23,165 bases of DNA from Actinomycetes bacterium (GCA_023450335.1 JAEXHA010000065.1:1-23165); one strand, 5' to 3'. Positions 1 to 7,220 are shown, numbered from the stretch's first letter. The notes: generated by a model not told the origin, from the sequence alone. Numbers and translations: made by a program.

Positions 1-465
1 GGTCGCGACGGCCCGCCCCACCACCTCGCGCGCGCGCTGGATGCTGCGCGGCAGCACCGTGATCTCGTAGTGGTCGGCGAGGAACTGCGTCATCGAGGTA
101 TAGGCCCGGCGGCGTCGCACGATCGAGTAGGTCAGGATGCTCATGAGCATGCCGACCGCGATGCCCACGAGCATCACGCCCAAGAACAGCTGGATCGCCG
201 CGTTGGGGGTGCCCAGGACGAAGATCGCCGAGAACACCAGGCCCAGCAGGATGCCGTTGATCGCGCCGGTGCGCGCCGCCGTCGCATAGCCGAGCCGGCC
301 GGTGATCGTCTCGACCGAGCGCAGCCCGCGGCCGATGATGGCGATGTCCTTGGCGGGGACCTCGGCTTCGATGAGCGCGGTGACCGCCTTCTGTGCGCCC
401 TCGTAGGAGGTGTACTCGGCGATCTTCTCGCCGTGTTCGCGTGGCACGCCGCCCATCATGGTCAT
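1..465 (-). CDS. YflT/GSP17M-like general stress membrane protein (3' end missing)
   Basis: The first 155 residues are visible; the gene runs off the left edge, so its C-terminus is missing. The N-terminal part (about residues 13-58) resembles the YflT / general stress protein 17M domain, with a 'YTSYEGAQKAVTAL' helix followed by 'DIAIIGRGL'. Two glycine-rich hydrophobic segments (about 68-85 and 91-116) predict a membrane hairpin, followed by a basic RRRR stretch and a cytoplasmic tail. Family members are known as heat or general stress-induced proteins, but the molecular role is not established. The ATG at 465 is the first start after an in-frame stop created by an upstream ATG GGG TGA. A weak -10-like CAAGAT lies 6 bases upstream of it. 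The gene is divergent from the MgtE-domain gene across 61 bases. Confidence 0.8.
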   Translation of the reverse strand, partial: MTMMGGVPREHGEKIAEYTSYEGAQKAVTALIEAEVPAKDIAIIGRGLRSVETITGRLGYATAARTGAINGILLGLVFSAIFVLGTPNAAIQLFLGVMLVGIAVGMLMSILTYSIVRRRRAYTSMTQFLADHYEITVLPRSIQRAREVVGRAVAT

Positions 466-514
466 CACCCCATCTTGGCACGGACCGCTCCGGCGCCGCC
501 GGGGATGGGCGGGC

Positions 515-520
515 TACGCT
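515..520 (+). promoter_or_regulatory. -10 hexamer TACGCT, leaderless start of MgtE-domain gene
   Basis: TACGCT lies 6 bases before GTG 527, placing the predicted transcription start on the start codon. No Shine-Dalgarno sequence is visible. Confidence 0.5.
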
Positions 521-526
521 GGACAG

Positions 527-1795
527 GTGAGCACGCAGAGGGTTTTCGTGGCGCGCCTGACCGGCTGCGCAGTGTTCGACCCTGCCGGCGATCGGCTCGG
601 CAAGGTGCGCGACGTGGTCGTGATCTTCCGCAAGAGCGATCCGCCGCGCGTGGTGGGTCTGGTCGTCGAGATTCCGGGACGTCGCCATGTGTTCTTGTCC
701 ATCGGCCGCGTCACCTCCATCGCGACCGGCCAGGTCATCACGACCGGCCTCATCAACGTGCGCCGGTTCCAGCAGCGCGGCGGCGAGGTGCGGGTGATGG
801 CCGAGCTGATCGGTCGCAAGGTGTTCTTCACCGACGGGTCCGGTCAGGCCGTCATCGAAGACGTCGCCATCGAGCGCAGCCGCCAGGGCGACTGGGACAT
901 CGGCCAGTTGTTCCTCCGCAAGCCCAAGACGAGCGCGACACCGTTCGCGAAGGGGCCGACCACGTTCGCGCAGTGGTCCGACGTACGCGAATCGCAGGCG
1001 CCGGGCGAAGAGCAGTCCGCCGAGCACCTCGTGGCCAGCTATTCCGAGCTCAAGCCCGCCGACCTGGCCAACAGCCTGCTCGACCTGCCTGAACCGCGAT
1101 TGCTGCAGGTAGTCGGCGAGCTGCCCGACGACCGCCTCGCCGACGCGCTCGAGGAGATGCCCGAGGAGGATCAGGTGCAGATCCTCGAGGCCCTCGGCGA
1201 GGAGCGCGCCGCCGACATCCTCGACCAGATGGAGCCCGACGACGCCGCCGACGTGCTGGCGCAGCTGTCGGAGGAGCAGCGCGAAGAGCTGCTCGAGCTC
1301 ATGGAGCCCGAAGAGGCGCAGGACGTGCGCGCGCTGTTGAAGTACGGGCCCGACACCGCGGGCGGCCTCATGACGCCCGAACCCATCGTGCTGTCGGCCG
1401 ACGCCACCGTCGCCGAGGCCCTGGCGCTGATCCGCCGTCACGAGCTGCACCCCGCGCTGGCGGCCGCGGTGTTCGTCACCCTCCCGCCGTACGAGACGCC
1501 GACCGGCCGGCTGCTGGGCACCGTCCATTTCCAGCGCATGCTGCGCTATCCCCCGCATGAACGGCTGGGCGCCATCATCGACGACACCGTCGACCCCGTT
1601 CCGGCCACGGCGTCGGCCGCCGAGGTCGCACGGCTGCTGGCCAGTTACGACCTCGTCTCGCTGCCGGTGGTCGACCCTGCGCACCGCCTCGTAGGCGTCG
1701 TCAGCATCGACGATGTTCTCGACTACCTGCTGCCCGAGGACTGGCGTTCGCATGACGCCGACGAGTCCGACACCACCGCGGGGGCCGCCCGATGA
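527..1795 (+). CDS. PRC-barrel / MgtE N-domain / CBS protein without a transport domain
   Basis: A soluble protein of 422 aa from the GTG at 527. Two PRC-barrel-like units (about residues 8-60 and 92-132) are followed by an acidic helical MgtE intracellular N domain (about 168-275). The MgtE signature 'DTAGGLMT' (276-283) and a CBS pair (about 284-404) come next. In full MgtE Mg2+ channels the N and CBS domains bind Mg2+ and gate a five-helix pore. No membrane segment exists here, so this protein cannot be a channel by itself. It is often annotated as a magnesium transporter, which overstates what is present. The stop overlaps the DUF1003 gene start (ATGA, 1792-1795), so the two are translationally coupled. 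I chose GTG 527 because homology begins there and a TACGCT -10 sits 6 bases upstream, predicting a leaderless mRNA. A Mg2+ or other ligand-sensing role is inferred. Confidence 0.85.
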   Translation: MSTQRVFVARLTGCAVFDPAGDRLGKVRDVVVIFRKSDPPRVVGLVVEIPGRRHVFLSIGRVTSIATGQVITTGLINVRRFQQRGGEVRVMAELIGRKVFFTDGSGQAVIEDVAIERSRQGDWDIGQLFLRKPKTSATPFAKGPTTFAQWSDVRESQAPGEEQSAEHLVASYSELKPADLANSLLDLPEPRLLQVVGELPDDRLADALEEMPEEDQVQILEALGEERAADILDQMEPDDAADVLAQLSEEQREELLELMEPEEAQDVRALLKYGPDTAGGLMTPEPIVLSADATVAEALALIRRHELHPALAAAVFVTLPPYETPTGRLLGTVHFQRMLRYPPHERLGAIIDDTVDPVPATASAAEVARLLASYDLVSLPVVDPAHRLVGVVSIDDVLDYLLPEDWRSHDADESDTTAGAAR

Positions 1796-2343
1796 TGGCT
1801 CGCCGACCGGCCAACCCGCTCGAGGCGCCGCGCGGCCGCCGCGCCAACATGCTGCCGCGGGCGGGAGCCTCAGCCCCGTCGAGCGACCGGTTCGGCCGGT
1901 TCACCGAGTGGATCGCCCGGGCCATGGGCACGCCGATGTTCCTGCTGATCCTCACGCTGTTCTGCGTGGGATGGATCGTATGGAACACGACGGCGCCGCC
2001 CGCACTGCGCTTCGACGACGCCGCGCTGGGATTCACCGCATTGACCCTCGTGCTGTCGCTGCAGGCCTCGTACGCCGCCCCCCTCATCCTGCTCGCGCAG
2101 AACCGTCAGGACGACCGCGACCGCGTGCAGATCGAGCAGGACCGGCAGCGCGCCGAGCGCAATCTCGCCGACACCGAGTACCTGGCCCGCGAGGTGGTCG
2201 CGCTGCGCATGGCCCTCAGCGACGTGTCGGGCGAAGTGGTGACCCGCGACGTCCTCCGGCACGAGCTGCGCGCGCTGCTCGACGAACTCGACGAACGCTC
2301 CGTCGCCACCGGCGACGCCGACGACGCGCCGAGCCGGCCGTGA
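1792..2343 (+). CDS. DUF1003 family membrane protein
   Basis: A 183-aa protein with a basic, disordered N-terminus and two membrane helices (about residues 45-66 and 83-103). The family hallmark 'AAPLILLAQNRQDDRDR' follows, then a long charged, probably coiled-coil cytoplasmic helix. The function of DUF1003 is unknown. The gene begins inside the stop of the MgtE-domain gene (ATGA) and ends inside the start of mrp (GTGA at 2340-2343). The three are therefore very likely one translationally coupled operon. A second ATG lies one codon downstream (1795). The pairing of a soluble Mg2+-sensor-like protein with a small membrane protein suggests they act together at the membrane; this is inference. 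Confidence 0.88.
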   Translation: MMARRPANPLEAPRGRRANMLPRAGASAPSSDRFGRFTEWIARAMGTPMFLLILTLFCVGWIVWNTTAPPALRFDDAALGFTALTLVLSLQASYAAPLILLAQNRQDDRDRVQIEQDRQRAERNLADTEYLAREVVALRMALSDVSGEVVTRDVLRHELRALLDELDERSVATGDADDAPSRP

Positions 2344-3485
2344 CCGCCGATGCCGCGGCCGTGCGGACGGCGGTCGGCGCCGTCATGGATCCAGAGCTGC
2401 GCCGCCCGCTCGCCGAGCTCGACATGATCCGTGACGTGAGGGTGGATGCCGGACACGCCCACGTGCAGATCGCCCTGACGATCGTGGGGTGTCCCGCCGC
2501 CGCCCGCATCGAAAGCGATGTGCGGCACGCCGCCGCCTCGGTCACCGGCATCCACGACGTCGACATCGAGGTGGGCGTCATGACGCCCGCCCAACGCAAC
2601 GCGCTCACCGAACGGCTGCGCGGCAGCCGCGCGCGGCGGACCATGCCCTTCGGCCCCGACACCCTCACCCGCATCATCGCCGTGACCAGCGGCAAGGGCG
2701 GCGTCGGCAAGTCATCGGTCACGGCCAACCTCGCCGTCGCGCTCGCACGCCGTGGCCTGGCTGTCGGGGTGATCGACGCCGATGTGCACGGATTCTCCAT
2801 CCCCGCGCTGCTCGGCCTCGTCGACGCCGACGGTCTTCCGCCGCAACCGACCCGCATCGACGACCTCATGCTGCCGCCGGTCGCCTATGACGTGAAGGCC
2901 ATTTCGATCGGCATGTTCCTGCCGCGCGACACCGCCACGCCCGGTGCCGTCGCCTGGCGCGGGCCGATGCTGCACCGCACGGTGCAGCAGTTCCTCACCG
3001 ATGTGTTCTTCGGCGATCTCGACGTCCTGCTGCTCGACATGCCGCCGGGCACCGGTGACGTGGCCATCTCGGTCGGCCAGCTGCTCCCCCACGCCGACGT
3101 GCTCGTGGTCACGACCCCGCAGGCCGCGGCGTCGGACGTCGCCGTGCGCAGTGGACTGGTGGCGCGCCAGACGGGTCAGCGGGTGATCGGCGTGGTCGAG
3201 AACATGGCCGCCCTCGCGCTGCCCGACGGCACCACCCTCGACCTGTTCGGCAGCGGCGGGGGTGCCGAGGTCGCTGCCGCGTTGACCACCGAGGCCGAGC
3301 CGGTCCCGCTGCTGGGCTCGATCCCGCTGAGCCCGGGGCTGCGGCTGGGCGGCGACGACGGACATCCCATCGTGGCATCCGCCCCCGACGATCCCGCCGC
3401 CCGCGCTCTCGAGCAGATCGCGGACCGGCTGATGGCGACGGGCCGGTCCCGCGCGGGACGGTCGCTGCCCGTCAACCGCGCCTGA
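2340..3485 (+). CDS. mrp: Mrp/NBP35-family iron-sulfur cluster carrier ATPase
   Basis: A 381-aa protein from GTG 2340. An N-terminal MIP18/DUF59 domain (about residues 5-80) carries the usual lone cysteine in 'IVGCP' (Cys51). A ParA/MinD-like P-loop ATPase domain (about 108-375) has the deviant Walker A 'GKGGVGKS' (118-125), 'DADVHG' (146-151) and the Walker B region 'LLLDMPPGTGD' (230-240). Mrp proteins bind and hand on Fe-S clusters as dimers in the cytoplasm. The C-terminal CxxC that bridges the cluster in E. coli Mrp is absent: the region after 'GVVENMA' has no cysteine. Actinobacterial relatives often show this, as far as I recall. GTG 2340 was chosen because the DUF59 homology starts there and it gives a 4-base overlap with the DUF1003 gene. 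It converges on tatB 6 bases away. Confidence 0.92.
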   Translation: MTADAAAVRTAVGAVMDPELRRPLAELDMIRDVRVDAGHAHVQIALTIVGCPAAARIESDVRHAAASVTGIHDVDIEVGVMTPAQRNALTERLRGSRARRTMPFGPDTLTRIIAVTSGKGGVGKSSVTANLAVALARRGLAVGVIDADVHGFSIPALLGLVDADGLPPQPTRIDDLMLPPVAYDVKAISIGMFLPRDTATPGAVAWRGPMLHRTVQQFLTDVFFGDLDVLLLDMPPGTGDVAISVGQLLPHADVLVVTTPQAAASDVAVRSGLVARQTGQRVIGVVENMAALALPDGTTLDLFGSGGGAEVAAALTTEAEPVPLLGSIPLSPGLRLGGDDGHPIVASAPDDPAARALEQIADRLMATGRSRAGRSLPVNRA

Positions 3486-3496
3486 GGACGCTCAGG
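3481..3496. terminator. Short palindrome spanning two convergent stop codons
   Basis: CCTGAG-GACG-CTCAGG forms a perfect 6-bp stem with a 4-base loop. It contains the TGA of mrp (plus) in one arm and the stop of tatB (minus) in the other. With only 6 bases between the genes, it is the only hairpin visible there. There is no T-tract, so termination activity is uncertain. Confidence 0.35.
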
Positions 3497-3866
3497 TCGC
3501 CTCAGAGTCGAAGGGCACCGGGCCGTCCGGATCGAACGACACCGCCGGGGCGGTCGCTGCCGCGGTGACAGCTGCGGCAGGCTCCGCGGCGCGGACGCTC
3601 GTGACGGGCGCGTCGTCCAGCAGCGCATCCCGGATGATCCGGCGCGGGTCGTACTGCCGCGGATCGAGCTTGCGCCACTCGACGTCGTCGAAGTCGTCGC
3701 CCATCTCCTGTTTCACGCGCCCTTTGGCCCCCTGCAGCCACTCCTTCGCGCGCACCGTGAACTGCGCCAGCAGCTCGGCGTAGCGCGGCAGACGATCGGG
3801 TCCGAGCAGAAGCGCGGCGACGAGCGCGATGAGGAGAAGCTTCTCCATGTCGAGCCCGAAGAACAT
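3492..3866 (-). CDS. tatB: Sec-independent protein translocase TatB
   Basis: A 124-aa protein. One N-terminal membrane helix (about residues 8-21) is followed by the hinge 'GPDRLPRY', typical of TatA/TatB. An amphipathic helix (about 27-55) with many basic and acidic residues and an Ala/Pro-rich tail complete it. TatB helps TatC recognise twin-arginine signal peptides of folded exported proteins. I prefer TatB to TatA because of the longer amphipathic region and because tatB lies near mrp in other actinobacteria. tatA and tatC are not in this window. The ATG at 3866 is preceded by TAATCT with 6-base spacing and no ribosome binding site. An alternative ATG at codon 7 would cut into the hydrophobic segment's start. 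It is divergent from the methyltransferase gene. Confidence 0.88.
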   Translation of the reverse strand: MFFGLDMEKLLLIALVAALLLGPDRLPRYAELLAQFTVRAKEWLQGAKGRVKQEMGDDFDDVEWRKLDPRQYDPRRIIRDALLDDAPVTSVRAAEPAAAVTAAATAPAVSFDPDGPVPFDSEAT

Positions 3867-3872
3867 GCGTCC

Positions 3873-3878
3873 AGATTA
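3873..3878 (-). promoter_or_regulatory. -10 hexamer TAATCT, leaderless start of tatB
   Basis: On the minus strand TAATCT is followed by GGACGC and then the ATG at 3866. The first 11 bases of the 12-base block TAATCTGGACGC also precede dapD. Confidence 0.55.
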
Positions 3879-3914
3879 CCCGTGCGCCTCGCCGTTCCCG
3901 GCCCCTGGGCGCCG

Positions 3915-3920
3915 TAGGCT
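3915..3920 (+). promoter_or_regulatory. -10 hexamer TAGGCT, leaderless start of methyltransferase gene
   Basis: TAGGCT is followed by 7 bases (GAGAAGC) and the ATG at 3928. The GAGAAG is a poor Shine-Dalgarno, only 1 base from the ATG. Confidence 0.45.
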
Positions 3921-3927
3921 GAGAAGC

Positions 3928-4569
3928 ATGGCCGAACACGATGCGATCCGCAGGTTCGCCGACGAGGCGACGATCGAGCCCGAGGCGATCGCGCGGGCGC
4001 GCGCGCACGCTCTCGAGATCGGCGCCGATCCCATCAGCCCCGTCATCGGCGCCCAGTGCGCGGTGCTGGCCGCCGCCACCGGCGCCCTGAACATCGTCGA
4101 GATCGGCACCGGCGGCGGCGTCTCGGGATTGTGGCTGCTGCACGGCTCGCCCCGTGCGACGCTGACCACGATCGACAAGGAGCCCGAGCACCTGGCCCTG
4201 GCCCGCGCCGCGTTCTCCGACGCGAAGGTGCCGCCGGCGCGTGCCCGGTTCATCACCGGACGCGCCGCCGACGTGCTGCCCCGTATGAACGAAGCGTCCT
4301 ACGACATCGTCTTGGTCGATGCCGACCCCGACGGCGTCATCGAGTACGTCGAGCACGGCCTGCGCCTGGTGCGGGCCGGCGGCACCGTGCTGGTCCCCCG
4401 GGTGCTGGCCGGCGGCGCGGTGGCCGATCCGGTCAAGCGCGACGCGCGCACGAACGCGTATCGCTCACTCATCCAGGAGACGCAGTCGTCGCCGGCCGTG
4501 CTGGGTGCGCTGTCGATCGCGGGCGAGGGCCTGCTGCAGCTGACCACCACCTCGACGCCCACGCGCTGA
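3928..4569 (+). CDS. Class I SAM-dependent O-methyltransferase (COMT-like family 3)
   Basis: A 213-aa protein of the bacterial catechol O-methyltransferase-like family (Methyltransf_3), whose usual length is about 210-220. Motif I 'VEIGTGGGVSGLWLL' binds S-adenosylmethionine (residues 57-71). 'TIDKEPEHLALAR' (81-93) holds the acidic ribose-binding residue region, and 'DIVLVDADP' (126-134) is the metal/active-site strand. The physiological substrate cannot be told from sequence. Start ATG 3928 gives the family's normal N-terminus; the open frame extends upstream but overlaps the tatB promoter. M. tuberculosis Rv1220c, a homologous methyltransferase, lies near tatB in that genome. There sigE, rseA and htrA lie between them; here they are absent and the two genes are directly divergent. 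Confidence 0.87.
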   Translation: MAEHDAIRRFADEATIEPEAIARARAHALEIGADPISPVIGAQCAVLAAATGALNIVEIGTGGGVSGLWLLHGSPRATLTTIDKEPEHLALARAAFSDAKVPPARARFITGRAADVLPRMNEASYDIVLVDADPDGVIEYVEHGLRLVRAGGTVLVPRVLAGGAVADPVKRDARTNAYRSLIQETQSSPAVLGALSIAGEGLLQLTTTSTPTR

Positions 4570-4587
4570 GCGCGGCGCCGCAGACGA

Positions 4588-4617
4588 CGAACGGCCGGTC
4601 CGAAGACCGGCCGTTCG
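4588..4617. terminator. Strong bidirectional hairpin between methyltransferase and DUF3117 genes
   Basis: A perfect 13-bp stem (CGAACGGCCGGTC / GACCGGCCGTTCG) closes a CGAA tetraloop. It lies 18 bases after the methyltransferase stop and 10 bases past the stop of the convergent DUF3117 gene. It lacks a long T-tract, as is common for actinobacterial terminators. Confidence 0.8.
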
Positions 4618-4627
4618 CTTACGGATG

Positions 4628-4801
4628 TCAGGCTGCGCCGACGACCTCGCCCAGGACGCCGTGAAGCTCCTTGGCCTCCTCGTCGTTGACCGAGACCACG
4701 AGACGCCCGCCACCTTCCAGCGGGACACGCACGATGATCAGGCGCCCCTCCTTCACGGCCTCCATCGGTCCGTCTCCCGTTCGCGGCTTCATGGCTGCCA
4801 T
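4628..4801 (-). CDS. DUF3117 small conserved protein
   Basis: A 57-aa protein reading 'MAAMKPRTGDGPMEAVKEGR' at its start, then 'PLEGGGRLVVSVNDEEAKEL'. This is the highly conserved DUF3117 pattern of actinobacteria; M. tuberculosis Rv1211 appears to be the homologue. Function is not established. A strong ribosome binding site AAGGAG (4807-4812 on the minus strand) lies 5 bases before the ATG. An in-frame ATG at codon 4 is less well placed. Unlike many neighbours it has a leader: a -10-like TAAACT (4835-4840) would give a transcript starting near 4828. It converges on the methyltransferase gene and probably has its own promoter and terminator. Confidence 0.9.
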   Translation of the reverse strand: MAAMKPRTGDGPMEAVKEGRLIIVRVPLEGGGRLVVSVNDEEAKELHGVLGEVVGAA

Positions 4802-4806
4802 TGCGG

Positions 4807-4812
4807 CTCCTT
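4807..4812 (-). promoter_or_regulatory. Ribosome binding site AAGGAG of DUF3117 gene
   Basis: AAGGAG on the minus strand, 5 bases before ATG 4801. It fixes the start of this very short gene. Confidence 0.8.
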
Positions 4813-4834
4813 TTCCTCGTAGGACTACCTTTCA

Positions 4835-4840
4835 AGTTTA
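4835..4840 (-). promoter_or_regulatory. Possible -10 box TAAACT of DUF3117 gene
   Basis: TAAACT on the minus strand would start a leader of about 27 bases. No good -35 is seen at 16-18 bases. The rest of the 105-base gap 4802-4906 holds nothing recognisable. Confidence 0.35.
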
Positions 4841-4906
4841 GCGGGAACGGCGACAGGACGACCGACACGTGGTCTGGATGCCGTTGTGCCACGCCCCGGC
4901 GGCTTC

Positions 4907-6109
4907 TCAGGGGATCTGCGTATACGTGTTCCCCAGGGCGAGCATGCTGTAGATCCACCACCATTGGCCCGCCAACCCGGCCACGAGCATCGCGACGCGC
5001 CACCACGCCGATCGGGGCGCGGCCAGGGCTCCGTACAGCGGTGCCAGCGGCAACAGCAGCCGGAAGATGCTCGACTGCGGAAAGAAGACCGCCAGCAGGT
5101 AGACCAGGTATGAGGCCGACCACAGACGCACCTCGACGCCGAGGAGGCGCACGTGCCGCTCGCGCAGCAGGAACCACGCCGACGCCGCCACGCACAGCGC
5201 CAGCGCGACGTATCCCGCCACGGCGGGCATGCCCCACAGCCGGAACCACATGCCGGCCGCCTGCACGAATCCGGCGAAGGGCACGAAGCCGCCGTGCGCA
5301 TCGCCCACCCAGCCGCGGCGCCACGACAGCTCGGTGTCGAGATAGGCCGACATGTCGCCCGTGACGACCCCGGTGATCACCGGCCACGAGAAGCCGACGA
5401 CGACGCCGATGGCGCCGAGCGCCAGGATGTGAAAGATCTCGCGTCCCGCAAGGGGATCGTCGCGGCGGCGCACCCATCGCCGGATGCCGTAGAGGCCCAG
5501 CAGCAGTGCGAACGCCAGCACGCCCGGCCGCGTGTACGCCATGAGCGGGACGAGAACATACAGCCATCCGAACCGGCGACGCTGCAGGCAGCGCAGCGCG
5601 AGGAACAGCCACAGCAGGAACAACGACTCGGCGTACCCCATGTGGAACATCGCTGCGAGCGGCCCCGCCGCCAGCAGCACGACCGCCCACATGGACGCGG
5701 TCGCGTCCAGGCGGTCGCGCAGCAGACGGTGCAGGACGAGGCAGGCGAGATACCCGGCCACGAGCGGGATCAACAGCGCGCCGGCCGGGTAGCACCCGAG
5801 CGGCAGCGCGACGATGCGCGCCAGCACCGGGTACACCGGCATGAACGCCCATTGGTTCTGCTGCACCGCACCGGTCTGGTCGACGGGGATCTCGGACGGG
5901 TACCCGTGCTCGGCGATGAACCAGTACCACTGGGCGTCCCAGCCCATCAGCAGGTCGTAGACGGTCGCATCGGGGCCGAACCGGGATGCCGGGCCCGACA
6001 GCGCCGCCGCCAGGATCAGAAAGCCGCAGGTCACCACCCGGGCGGCGAGGTAGACGATCGCGATGCGCAGGGCGACCGGCAGCGCCCCGGCGCGCCGGCG
6101 CAGCGTCAC
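4907..6109 (-). CDS. PIG-V-like GT-C membrane glycosyltransferase (putative mannosyltransferase)
   Basis: A very hydrophobic protein of about 400 aa with around ten predicted membrane helices. Near the N-terminus, after the first helix, it carries 'GWDAQWYWFIAEHGYP'. This matches the WDxxWY...GYP loop of PIG-V/GT-C glycosyltransferases, whose acidic residue is thought to be catalytic. Such enzymes use polyprenyl-phosphate sugars on the outer face of the membrane. The acceptor (lipoglycan, protein or wall polymer) cannot be told. I chose GTG 6109 because its GTGA overlaps the dapE stop, the coupling pattern used elsewhere here. ATG 6124, adding five residues and a 19-base overlap, is a real alternative. 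No promoter is visible, so it is probably co-transcribed with dapE. Confidence 0.75.
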   Translation of the reverse strand: MTLRRRAGALPVALRIAIVYLAARVVTCGFLILAAALSGPASRFGPDATVYDLLMGWDAQWYWFIAEHGYPSEIPVDQTGAVQQNQWAFMPVYPVLARIVALPLGCYPAGALLIPLVAGYLACLVLHRLLRDRLDATASMWAVVLLAAGPLAAMFHMGYAESLFLLWLFLALRCLQRRRFGWLYVLVPLMAYTRPGVLAFALLLGLYGIRRWVRRRDDPLAGREIFHILALGAIGVVVGFSWPVITGVVTGDMSAYLDTELSWRRGWVGDAHGGFVPFAGFVQAAGMWFRLWGMPAVAGYVALALCVAASAWFLLRERHVRLLGVEVRLWSASYLVYLLAVFFPQSSIFRLLLPLAPLYGALAAPRSAWWRVAMLVAGLAGQWWWIYSMLALGNTYTQIP

Positions 6110-7176
6110 ACGGCGGTCAGCCATGCGCGCAGGCCGCGCTCGACGGCCGTGATCTGCGCGTGGGAGACCCTCTCCTCGTCGTGGTGCGCGAGGCTCGGGT
6201 CGCCCGGCCCGTAGTTGACGGCCGGCACGCCCAGCGCCGAGAACCGCGCCACGTCGGTCCAGCCGTACTTGGGCTGCGGCACCGCGCCGACCGCCTGCAC
6301 GAACTCCCGCGCCAGCGGCGCATCGAGCCCCGGCCGGGCCCCGGTGGCGAGGTCGACGACCTCGACCTCGAAACCTTCGAACACGGCCCGCACGTGCGCC
6401 TCGGCCTCGGACGCGGTGTGGTTCGGCGCGAACCGGTGGTTGACTTCGACCTCGCACAGGTCGGGAATCACGTTGCCGGCCACGCCGCCGCCGATGCGCA
6501 CGGCGTTCAGGCCTTCGCGGTACACGAGGCCCTCGACCTCGATCTCCCGCGGCCGGTATGCCGCGAGCCTGGCCAGGATCGGGGCCGCCGCGTGGATCGC
6601 GTTCTCGCCCATCCACGCGCGGGCGCTGTGGGCACGGACGCCGTGGGTGCGCACGATCGCGCGGAGGTTGCCGTTGCAGCCGCCCTCGACCTGGCCGTTG
6701 GACGGCTCGCCCAGGATGGCGAAGTCCCCGGCGAACAGATCGGGCCGATGGGCGGCCAGGCGGGTCAGCCCGTTGAGGTCGGCATCCACCTCTTCATGGT
6801 CGTACCACATCCACGTGATGTCGGCCCGAGGGGTGGTCAGCTCGGCGGCGAGCTTCAGCTGGACGGCGACCCCCGCCTTCATGTCGACGGTGCCCCGCCC
6901 CCACAGGTAGGCCTCGCCGTCGATCTCGATGTCGCGGACGGGCAGATTGCGGTTGATCGGGACGGTGTCGATGTGCCCGGCGATCACCACCCGCTGGGCG
7001 CGAGCCAGCATCGTGCGCGCCACGATCGTGTCACCGTCGCGGTGCACCTCGAGGTGCGGCAGCGCCGTCACGGCCGCGTGGATCGCGTCGGCGAGCACCT
7101 TCTCGTCACCGGAGACGCTCTCGATGTCGCAGATGGTGCGGGTCAGGTCGACGGACGATGCGGTGAGGTCGAGCAT
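6106..7176 (-). CDS. dapE: Succinyl-diaminopimelate desuccinylase DapE
   Basis: A 356-aa M20-family zinc hydrolase that cleaves N-succinyl-LL-diaminopimelate to succinate and LL-diaminopimelate in lysine/peptidoglycan precursor synthesis. Metal and catalytic residues are all present. 'GHIDTVP' has His68 and catalytic Asp70; 'GTVDMKAG' has bridging Asp98; 'HEE' has catalytic Glu128 and ligand Glu129. 'GEPS' has Glu157, and 'AHHDEERV' near the C-terminus supplies the last His. The dimerisation-domain signature 'RAHSARAWMGENAIH' is also there. Start ATG 7176 is preferred over one 10 codons upstream: the family begins near 'LDLTASSVDL', and TAGACT lies 7 bases before 7176. It is divergent from dapD, another enzyme of the same pathway. 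Confidence 0.93.
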   Translation of the reverse strand: MLDLTASSVDLTRTICDIESVSGDEKVLADAIHAAVTALPHLEVHRDGDTIVARTMLARAQRVVIAGHIDTVPINRNLPVRDIEIDGEAYLWGRGTVDMKAGVAVQLKLAAELTTPRADITWMWYDHEEVDADLNGLTRLAAHRPDLFAGDFAILGEPSNGQVEGGCNGNLRAIVRTHGVRAHSARAWMGENAIHAAAPILARLAAYRPREIEVEGLVYREGLNAVRIGGGVAGNVIPDLCEVEVNHRFAPNHTASEAEAHVRAVFEGFEVEVVDLATGARPGLDAPLAREFVQAVGAVPQPKYGWTDVARFSALGVPAVNYGPGDPSLAHHDEERVSHAQITAVERGLRAWLTAV

Positions 7177-7183
7177 GCCGTCG

Positions 7184-7189
7184 AGTCTA
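7184..7189 (-). promoter_or_regulatory. -10 hexamer TAGACT, leaderless start of dapE
   Basis: CTAGACT on the minus strand, with the TAGACT hexamer followed by CGACGGC (7 bases) and ATG 7176. The same CTAGACT heptamer precedes fdxA and the gene starting at 12022. Confidence 0.55.
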
Positions 7190-7220
7190 GCGACGGCGAC
7201 GGGCACCCCCGGTCGGCCGA

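Noticed and set aside
466..526. M-box magnesium riboswitch before the MgtE-domain gene
   Set aside because: The 61-base gap is far shorter than an M-box, and a -10 lies 6 bases before the start codon.
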